A stretch of DNA of 64,000 bases from NCBI GenBank assembly GCA_963674475.2, contig CAXXFQ010000017.1, forward strand, positions 124,001-188,000, in the 5' to 3' direction. Below the pieces are notes generated by a model. That model made no database searches. It was not told the origin of the DNA and was given only the letters and a program-made list of their open reading frames with translations. The position numbers and the translations under genes are program-made. This document shows, piece after piece, positions 41,945-48,769 of this stretch (position 1 is the first letter of the stretch; each line of letters opens with the position of its first letter). Source of the stretch: CAXXFQ01 sp963674475 (lineage in GTDB: Bacteria; Planctomycetota; Planctomycetia; Pirellulales; Thermoguttaceae).

Positions 41945-43762
41945 GTGAAAAAGAAACCCGCGCCCAAGAAAAAACCGACCAAAAAGACGGCCAAGAAGGA
42001 AACTGTAGCGCGCAAGCGAAGAGTCACCGTCAAGGAACTCGAAGCCAAAGCTAATCAAGGCGATGTCGACGCGATGGTAGATTTGGCGCGGATGTTATTC
42101 TGGGGTGCTTTCACAAAAGAAAATAAAGCCAAAGCTCGGAGATTGTGGCAGAAGGCGTCTGAAAAAGGGAATGTAGACGCCGCCTTTAATCTCGGATGCA
42201 TGTATTACCATGGCGACGGAGTCGAACAAAACAAGGTCGAAGCACGAAATTGGTTCGAGGAAGCTGCTAAGAAGGGGGATGCGAGCGCCCTATGTAATCT
42301 TGGGATTATATATGTTAATGGCGAAGGGGTGGAGGTGGACAAGGCTAAAGCACGGAAGTTGTGGGAAAAAGCTGTCAATTTGGGAGATGATTCGTCGGCT
42401 TTAAACCTTGGTTTATTTTTCATCGATGTTACTAAGGTGAAGAAGCCTAATTTTGAGAAATCGCGAGCGTATTTTGAAAAGGCGGCACTAAAACACCACG
42501 CTGATGCTCAAATTTTCTTTGGTCTGATGTGCGAACATGGCGTTGGCGGGAGAAAAAACTCTAATAAGGCCAAAAAGGTGTTTGGAGAGGTTGATCCTTC
42601 TTGTGGAATTCTCCATTTTCTCGAACCCCTTAGAGAAATCGAAGCTTCGAAGAAAGAAGGAAAAGCTTTGGTTTTGATTCTGGCTAAATACCTTTTGGAT
42701 ATCGAAAGACAAACAAAAGTTGAGCTTCAAAAGCTCGATTGGGACAGAACTAAAGGCGAAAAACCAAATTTGCCTGAGAAGATTGCCCATTATTCTTCCT
42801 CGGCAATTTTTAATTCAATCCTTCCCGTCGATGAAAATCAAAACGGAAGAGAAGAGAAAGCAAATTGTCTTCGCCTATGCAATATTCGCCATTTCAATGA
42901 TCCTTCAGAAGGGCAGGCCTTGATAAAGTGTTCGGAGAAAAAGTATTCAGAGAAAAAGAGTGATAGCGACAAGTGGGTATTGCACCATTTTTTCCCCAGC
43001 CCTTTGGATAATAGTCGATCGCTTGATTTTGAGGACATGGTTTACTGCGTCTCTTTTACCAAGGAGGCCGATCAACTGACCCTTTGGCGTTCTTATGGAC
43101 ATGACGCGAAAGGGGCTTGTATTGAAATTCCGGTGGAGGGGGTGTTTGATATTCCCGAAACCTGGGAGGATTACGGTATTTCAGGGCGTGACTTAGTTGG
43201 TTATGAGGAAGAAAAAATTAGCGTGGGTGATCGATTGTCCAGGCAGCAAGAGACACAAGAAAAGAACGAGCCGAAATGGCAGCGTAGTCGCCCCGTTTCC
43301 AGGACATTGCAGCGAGTTTACTACAAAGACAATGATAAAGAGACAATTCTCGAACCGATCAATGAAACCTTGGGAAAGATACTGGATATTCGAAACGAAC
43401 TTGCGGATGAGAAAAACGACAACGAAAAGTTGGTGAACCGGTGTGTTCAGAATGCGTTGATTGATGTCTTGTTTCTGTTCAAGGATGAGCAGTACAAGTC
43501 GGAGGAAGAGTATCGGGTTATCGATATCCGCTGTATCGGCGATGAAAAGGTTCAGCTGACGCCGGAAGAGGATGAGAAGGGACGTCGGCGACTGTTTCTG
43601 CTGTCCGATCCGATCTTGTTTGAGAAGGAAGGTTTTCGGATTATCCTCGGCCCGCGGATGGAATGTCCTCATGATAAACGGTTGGAAATCGAATACCGGT
43701 TACAGAAAAACGGATTTAAAGATAACGTCAAAGTTCAACTCTCCGAGATCCCGTATCAGTAG
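41945..43762 (+). CDS. Sel1-repeat plus DUF2971-like protein with basic tail, probably acquired
   Basis: A 605-residue protein. A Lys/Pro/Thr-rich tail (KKKPAPKKKPTKKTAKK) fills residues 2-26. Five Sel1 repeats follow (about 39-215; for example AAFNLGCMYYHGDGVEQNKVEARNWF). The C-terminal half matches DUF2971: YCVSFTKEADQLTLWRSYGHDAKGACIEI, then EEYRVID. The coding sequence is clearly more AT-rich than neighbours, with many AAA, GAA and ATT codons, which suggests recent transfer; the first 30 codons keep host-like GC. Start: GTG at 41945 with GGAG 8 bases upstream. Function unknown; DUF2971 proteins are often found in mobile or defence regions (inference). Confidence 0.8.
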   Translation: MKKKPAPKKKPTKKTAKKETVARKRRVTVKELEAKANQGDVDAMVDLARMLFWGAFTKENKAKARRLWQKASEKGNVDAAFNLGCMYYHGDGVEQNKVEARNWFEEAAKKGDASALCNLGIIYVNGEGVEVDKAKARKLWEKAVNLGDDSSALNLGLFFIDVTKVKKPNFEKSRAYFEKAALKHHADAQIFFGLMCEHGVGGRKNSNKAKKVFGEVDPSCGILHFLEPLREIEASKKEGKALVLILAKYLLDIERQTKVELQKLDWDRTKGEKPNLPEKIAHYSSSAIFNSILPVDENQNGREEKANCLRLCNIRHFNDPSEGQALIKCSEKKYSEKKSDSDKWVLHHFFPSPLDNSRSLDFEDMVYCVSFTKEADQLTLWRSYGHDAKGACIEIPVEGVFDIPETWEDYGISGRDLVGYEEEKISVGDRLSRQQETQEKNEPKWQRSRPVSRTLQRVYYKDNDKETILEPINETLGKILDIRNELADEKNDNEKLVNRCVQNALIDVLFLFKDEQYKSEEEYRVIDIRCIGDEKVQLTPEEDEKGRRRLFLLSDPILFEKEGFRIILGPRMECPHDKRLEIEYRLQKNGFKDNVKVQLSEIPYQ

Positions 43763-43805
43763 AAAACCAAACGGGCTTTGGGGGTGGGTGATACGACCGA
43801 GTCAA

Positions 43806-43855
43806 TAAAAAAAGAGGGGCCGCGCTTCGGGGTGCTGCGGTCCCTCTTTTTTTTG
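43806..43855. terminator. bidirectional terminator between the DUF2971 and prepilin peptidase genes
   Basis: AAAAAAAGAGGG pairs with CCCTCTTTTTTTT, with CCGC/GCGG inside, between two convergent genes. Confidence 0.85.
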
Positions 43856-43877
43856 TTTTAGATTATTCGCTTCGCGT

Positions 43878-44447
43878 TTAGCCGAGCAGGCCGGTTGCTG
43901 CGAAGTAGACGATCGTGCCGATGGCGATCGGGATGCCGTAGGGCAGGAGCATCATCGACGGCTTGCGATCCGCTGCGATCTCGGAGAGGGTTTCCGGATT
44001 GCGGATTACCATGATCTCCGACGCGATCATCTTGAACTGGGCCGCGTGCTTCCCGGCTTTGCGGGCGCAAAGGACCATCCCGACTGCAATCACGCCGCCG
44101 ATGACGGCCGAGAAGCAGAAGGAGAAAAACGTGACCGAGCCCCAAACCCAAGCGCCGATGCCTGCCATCAATTTGACGTCGCCGGCGCCCATGCCGCCGA
44201 TCGCGTAGGCGGGCAACAGAAGGCCAAGGCCGACCGCCGTTCCGATCAGGCTCGAACCGAGACCCGTCCAGCCGAATAGCATGGCACTGAAAAACCAACC
44301 GCCGATGATCATCGGGAATGTGATCCAGTTGGGCACCTTCAGTTTCAGCCCGTCAATGACCGCGGCGAGAATTAAAACGAGGCTGACAAACCAACAAACG
44401 ATCGGCATCGCGGCCATCGGACTGGTAGCGGTGATCGATTCCAACAT
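43878..44447 (-). CDS. type IV/Flp prepilin peptidase (A24, CpaA/TadV-like)
   Basis: A 189-residue membrane protein with about six hydrophobic helices and the two catalytic aspartates of A24 peptidases: D32 in AAVIDGLKLKVPNW and D90 in GGMGAGDVKL. It lacks the methyltransferase domain of PilD, as TadV/CpaA proteins do. The ATG at 44447 has AGGAG 10 bases upstream; the frame to 44564 is rejected. It presumably processes the Flp pilin encoded 750 bases upstream on the same strand. No tad secretion ATPase or TadC is in the window. Confidence 0.88.
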   Translation of the reverse strand: MLESITATSPMAAMPIVCWFVSLVLILAAVIDGLKLKVPNWITFPMIIGGWFFSAMLFGWTGLGSSLIGTAVGLGLLLPAYAIGGMGAGDVKLMAGIGAWVWGSVTFFSFCFSAVIGGVIAVGMVLCARKAGKHAAQFKMIASEIMVIRNPETLSEIAADRKPSMMLLPYGIPIAIGTIVYFAATGLLG

Positions 44448-44878
44448 GACTCGGGGACTCCTTGTTTTATGGTTTTTCGCAAGAGGCAATCGGTGATGGT
44501 CAAACGGTGGCTCGGCAAAAAGGACAATGGCTCTAGCCGCTCGACTACCGCAAGTGTATGTCAAAATCAGGCCCCATGTCGGGAAAAAAAGGAGTCCTTT
44601 TCAGGTCTTTTCCTCTTCCACAAATCTCTGCGAAAAGAACTGTCCAGTCAGAGTTTCTCTTGGCGAGTACGGGCCGTTTTGGGGGGAGATATATCCCGGA
44701 TAATCGATATAGAGCGGCGTTTTTTTCCGAAGGGCACAAGATAGGACCCGACGCGCGCAACTATCTAGGTGTTACGCAAGAGAATCGGCAAGATCGACTT
44801 CGGGGTTTGTCAATCGATGATGAGCAGGCGAGAAAAAAGTCGCCAGTCGCCCTACAATAGAACAAGTCGCTATTCCTC
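44448..44878. other. gene-free stretch between pilin and peptidase genes
   Basis: About 430 bases with no convincing gene. Two ORFs on opposite strands overlap here but lack motifs and extend into a tandem repeat. Confidence 0.5.
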
Positions 44879-45094
44879 GCAACAAGCAGGAGAGGAGACG
44901 TTCCATTTTTCGAGGGGCCGGAACTTGAGAGTCGAGGCAGTCTGGGTACGAAGTTCCCAGGCGGGAACAGTTTTTTCAGCGCGCAACAAGGAAGAGGAGA
45001 GACGTTCCATTTTTCGAGGGGCCGGAACTTGAGGGCCGAGGTAGTCTGGGTACGAAGTTCCCAGGCGGGAACAGTTTTTTCAGCGCGCAACAAG
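44879..45094. repeat. 104-bp tandem direct repeat, two copies plus a partial
   Basis: Units start with GCAACAAG at 44879, 44983 and 45087. Each contains GTTCC...GGAAC around GAGGGGCC, then GTTCCCAGGCGGGAAC, a perfect 6-bp stem with a 4-base loop followed by AGTTTTTT. That is a terminator-like hairpin on the plus strand, present in both copies. Confidence 0.9.
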
Positions 45095-45127
45095 AAAAAA
45101 CCCCCGATGCGCGGGGCATCGGGGGTG
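45095..45127 (-). terminator. strong terminator of the Flp pilin gene
   Basis: On the minus strand CCCCCGATGC and GCATCGGGGG form a 10-bp stem with a 5-base loop, then TTTTTT, about 70 bases beyond the pilin stop. Confidence 0.9.
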
Positions 45128-45196
45128 ACTTTCAATCTCGCCCGGGGTTGAATCGTGTGGGTACACGGTCAAACCGGTGTCAGGCAAGATGGCCAA

Positions 45197-45397
45197 TTAG
45201 GTACCGGCGGTGGAAGCGCCAGCAGCATCCAGTTTATCCTTGACGTTCGTGAACGTGTCGTTCACGTAGGTACCCAACTGCGTGATAGCAGCCAAGCAAA
45301 CCACGATGATCAAGGCCAACATGACGGCGTATTCAACTGCCGTGGGGCCATCTTCCGAAACGAGGAACCGTTGCACCTTCTGAGCGAGCTTAAACAT
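45197..45397 (-). CDS. Flp/Fap-type pilin
   Basis: A 66-residue prepilin. The cleavage motif SEDG|PTAVEYAVML is ideal: cleavage after G17, glutamate at mature position 5 (E22) and Tyr at 6, then a hydrophobic helix (YAVMLALIIVVCLAAI). The ATG at 45397 has AGGAGG 7 bases upstream. Such pilins form Tad fimbriae or pseudopili after processing by the A24 peptidase at 43878-44447. The strong ribosome site and terminator suggest high expression. Confidence 0.92.
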   Translation of the reverse strand: MFKLAQKVQRFLVSEDGPTAVEYAVMLALIIVVCLAAITQLGTYVNDTFTNVKDKLDAAGASTAGT

Positions 45398-45969
45398 GAG
45401 GAATCCTCCTTTTAACGACGAGCCAGTCGTTTGAAAAATCAATTTTTTCCAGGATGGCTACGCCGAAAGATTGGTTGGAACCGAGTAAACCTATATCGTT
45501 CGTTCGAAAACGAAGACGGCCTGGTCGATTTACTCGCCTCCCGACAAAAGATTGAAAGAAAAGCAGTTACTCCTAATACCAAGGAGAACCAAAAAATTCA
45601 GGCCGCCGAACGATACCGGCTCGAACCAAACGATCAAACCGGAATCAGTAGGGAAGCTTTGGAGTGAGTGCCCGCAAGCAACTACGGCACCCACTTGTGG
45701 CCTCCGTAATAAAAGATAGGTCGAGTAAACCGGTTGTCAAATTCAGAGCTTGAGAAAAAATAAAATAAAGCCGGTTTTTTCTGTTTTTGGGGCTTCCGGG
45801 CCTAAAATCGATTGACCTTGGTCGTCCAGGGGCGATCGAGTATGCTTTTGACTAGGGTGGTCCGCCATTTTTCGCCTGTGACCGAGCGTGAATTTTGTTG
45901 AAGCCCGGAAGCAACGAGACTGACCCGAAATTTTTTCATGCGATTTTTCCACGGAGTAAAAAACCTACC
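45398..45969. other. divergent region between pilin and M16 peptidase genes
   Basis: 572 bases without a supported gene. It should hold both promoters. A TTGTCA near 45734 followed by an A/T-rich -10 region is a weak candidate for the M16 gene. A 78-residue ORF at 45431-45667 shows no motif. Confidence 0.4.
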
Positions 45970-48678
45970 ATGGGTAAACGATTTAGCCGATTTTTTTGTA
46001 GAGCGATTTTAGGGGCCGCCTTGTCATGCTTGGTGGCAATTTCCGCCATGATGGTTCCCGCCCAGGCTGCCGACCAACCTTCCGAGAAAGCAATGATGGA
46101 CTCGACGCATCCCGACTATATCCGAATGGAAAAGCTTCCCGGCCAGATTACCCGGGCCACGTTGAAAAACGGGCTGACCGTCTTGGTCCAGGAAAATCAT
46201 GTCGCTCCCGTGGCGACGGTCCGCTGTTATGTCAGGAACACGGGCGGCGTTTTCGAAGGGCCGTGGCTGGGCATGGGGCTGAGTCACCTTTGTGAACATC
46301 TCGTGGCAGGCGGTTCGACCAAGAATCGGACGGAGAAGGAGATCGAAAAGATCGTCGACTCGTTCGGCGGAGCGAGTAACGCCTACACCTCTTCGGCACA
46401 GACGGCCTACTTTATCGATTGTCCCGCGAAGCACGTCATGACGTGTATCGATCTGATTGCCGATCAGATGCAATTCGTGATCATTCCCGAGGAAGAGTAT
46501 GCTCGGGAAAAAGAGGTGGTCCAACGCGAACTGGCCGACGGCGAAGTGAATCGACGACGGGTTATCTGGAAGATGCTCGGCGAAACGGTCTATCCCGATC
46601 ACCCGGCCAAGACCCCGACGATCGGTTACCTCGACGTTCTGAAAACGGCCACGCGCGAAGACTGCTTGGCGTTTTATAAAGAACGGTACATCCCGAATAA
46701 CCAGATCTTCGTCGTCGTGGGCGATGTCGAAACCGACACGATTCTCGATCGGATTGCCAAGGCTTTTGCCGAGACGCCGCGCGGTCGAGAAACCTATATC
46801 GCGATGGAAGCAAAAAAGCCCCAGATTTCACCGCGCGAATCGATTCGCGAGATGGACGGGAAGACGTACGATCTGGCCTTGGCCTGGCCGACGGCCGAGC
46901 TGTCGCACCCTGACCTGTTTGCCCTGGACGTGGCGGCCTATATCTTGGGCGAAGGGGAAAGTTCCCGTTTGGTTCGAAAGCTTAAATACGAGAAACCGCT
47001 GGTCCTCTCGGTCAATACGGCCAGCTACACGCCCAGTTATGTGAAGGGATATTTCACCGTTTTTGCCGCCACCGAGGCCGATACTTGGCAAGAGGCGTCC
47101 GACGAAATCCTTCGGGAGGTCTATCGGCTTCGGGACGAGCTGGTCTCGCCGGCCGAGTTGGAAAAGGCGAAAAAACAAAAGGCGGCCGAACTGATTTTCG
47201 GTCAACAAACGGTCCAGCAGGCGGCCGGAAGCCTGGGGCAAAGTGTCCTGAGCACCGACGATCCGCTTTTCGATGTGAAGTATGCCGAAAACATCCAGAA
47301 GGTGACCGCCGAACAGGTCCGCGACGTAGCCCGGCGTTATTTCTCGCCTCAGCGGCTTAATCGGGTCATGATCACGCCGCCGGGTGGCGGTCCGAAGGCG
47401 GCCGATCTGGCCAAAAATGGAGAAGCGGGCGAGATTTACCCGGTCCGTTTGCCCAACGGGGTTCGCGTGCTGATCAAGCGGCATTCGCATCTGCCGTTGG
47501 TCAACATCCAAGCGTTTGTTCTGGGCGGCTCGTTGATCGACACGCCGGAAACGGCCGGACGCGCGGGTCTGGTCGGCGCGATGTTGGACAAGGGGACGAC
47601 TGAATACACGGCCCGGCAGATCGCCGATTATTTCGATTCGATCGGCGGTTCGTTCCGCACGTCGGCCGGACGGAACACCCTGTTTGCCAGCGCGACCGTC
47701 TTGAAGGATGATTATCAAAAATCGTTGGCCCTGTTGGCCGATTGTTTCACCCGACCGACTTTCCCGGCCGAAGAGTATCAGAAAGTCAAACGGCTGGCCC
47801 TCGGCGCGATTGCCCGTCGGGCCGACAGCTCGCGTGAACAAATCTTGGAACTCTTCTACGACCAGTTGCCGGCGACGACGCCTTACCATCTGTTGCAGGG
47901 TGGAAAGGAAGAGACGGTCAGCCGCCTGACCGTCGACGACTTGAAAGCGTTTCATCAAGAGAATTTCATCGCCGAACGGATGATCGTGACCGTCTTCGGC
48001 GACGTCGATCCGGACGAAGCGGTTGAATTGGTCAAGAAGAAGTTCGGCCAAGTGCCCTCGAATCCGTCGGCCCCGGCGGTCGAGTTCAACCGGCCCAACG
48101 CGCTGGCCGAGACGGTCGTCCGCCACAAAAAGATCGAAAAACCGACGGCGATGGTCATGTTCGGTTTTCCCGAAGTGAGTATTCTCGACAAACAGGACTA
48201 CGCCGCCTTGACCGTGTTGGATGCGATCATGTCCGGTTATAGTTATCCCGGCGGTTGGTTGCATACGGAACTACGCGGCGAGGGGCTGGTTTACTGGGTC
48301 CACGCCTTCCAGGTGACCGGCCCGGCACCGGGTTACTTCTCGATACTCGCGCAGACTCAGCCGGAAATGCTCGACGAGGTGATCGTTCGGATTAAAAAGA
48401 ACCTCGAGCGGGCCAAGAAGGGTGAAATTACCGAGGAAGAGTTCAATGCGGCGATCGAGATGATCCTTTCGCTGCACGCCCAGGAGAATACGACGATCGG
48501 CGGTCAATCGCGACAGGCGGCGCTCGACGATCTTTACGGGTTGGGTTACAACTACGACAAGTCGTTTGACGAACGGATCAAGGCCGTGACGTTGGCCGAC
48601 GTGGTCGAAGTGGCCAAGAAGTATTTAGGCAAGCATGTGCTGGTGAGCATTTCGCCCAACGGGGAAGAAGCGAAATAG
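45970..48678 (+). CDS. exported M16-family zinc metallopeptidase
   Basis: A 902-residue protein with signal peptide (residues 1-33, ending AQAAD). The first M16 domain has the inverted zinc motif HLCEH at 106-110 and the downstream glutamate in REKEVVQRELADGE. The second half repeats the fold (YPVRLPNGVRVLIKRHSHLPLV onward) but lacks HxxEH, as in full-length two-domain M16 enzymes related to PqqL and pitrilysin-type peptidases. It probably degrades short peptides in the periplasm. The ATG at 45970 is chosen as it starts the signal peptide; GGAG lies 14 bases upstream. Confidence 0.9.
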   Translation: MGKRFSRFFCRAILGAALSCLVAISAMMVPAQAADQPSEKAMMDSTHPDYIRMEKLPGQITRATLKNGLTVLVQENHVAPVATVRCYVRNTGGVFEGPWLGMGLSHLCEHLVAGGSTKNRTEKEIEKIVDSFGGASNAYTSSAQTAYFIDCPAKHVMTCIDLIADQMQFVIIPEEEYAREKEVVQRELADGEVNRRRVIWKMLGETVYPDHPAKTPTIGYLDVLKTATREDCLAFYKERYIPNNQIFVVVGDVETDTILDRIAKAFAETPRGRETYIAMEAKKPQISPRESIREMDGKTYDLALAWPTAELSHPDLFALDVAAYILGEGESSRLVRKLKYEKPLVLSVNTASYTPSYVKGYFTVFAATEADTWQEASDEILREVYRLRDELVSPAELEKAKKQKAAELIFGQQTVQQAAGSLGQSVLSTDDPLFDVKYAENIQKVTAEQVRDVARRYFSPQRLNRVMITPPGGGPKAADLAKNGEAGEIYPVRLPNGVRVLIKRHSHLPLVNIQAFVLGGSLIDTPETAGRAGLVGAMLDKGTTEYTARQIADYFDSIGGSFRTSAGRNTLFASATVLKDDYQKSLALLADCFTRPTFPAEEYQKVKRLALGAIARRADSSREQILELFYDQLPATTPYHLLQGGKEETVSRLTVDDLKAFHQENFIAERMIVTVFGDVDPDEAVELVKKKFGQVPSNPSAPAVEFNRPNALAETVVRHKKIEKPTAMVMFGFPEVSILDKQDYAALTVLDAIMSGYSYPGGWLHTELRGEGLVYWVHAFQVTGPAPGYFSILAQTQPEMLDEVIVRIKKNLERAKKGEITEEEFNAAIEMILSLHAQENTTIGGQSRQAALDDLYGLGYNYDKSFDERIKAVTLADVVEVAKKYLGKHVLVSISPNGEEAK

Positions 48679-48685
48679 AAACGAC

Positions 48686-48731
48686 AGGGGCGAGGCGTGA
48701 TTTTACGGTAATCGCGCCTCGCCCTTTTTCT
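48686..48731 (+). terminator. terminator of the M16 peptidase gene
   Basis: GGGCGAGGCG pairs with CGCCTCGCCC around GATT/AATC, followed by TTTTTCTTTTTC. Next to it is a 24-base tandem duplication (CTTGCGCCAACGCTA / CTTGCGCCAATGCTA, 48736-48774), just past the sialidase stop. Confidence 0.85.
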
Positions 48732-48769
48732 TTTTCTTGCGCCAACGCTACTTCTTTCTTGCGCCAATG

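Noticed and set aside
44761..45135. 124-residue minus-strand ORF covering the 104-bp tandem repeat
   Set aside because: The protein is simply the repeat read in one frame, Pro/Leu/Ser-rich, with no other support.
45143..45170. Sequence resembling a tRNA T-arm (GATTCAACCCCGGG on the minus strand)
   Set aside because: No acceptor stem or anticodon arm can be formed around it.
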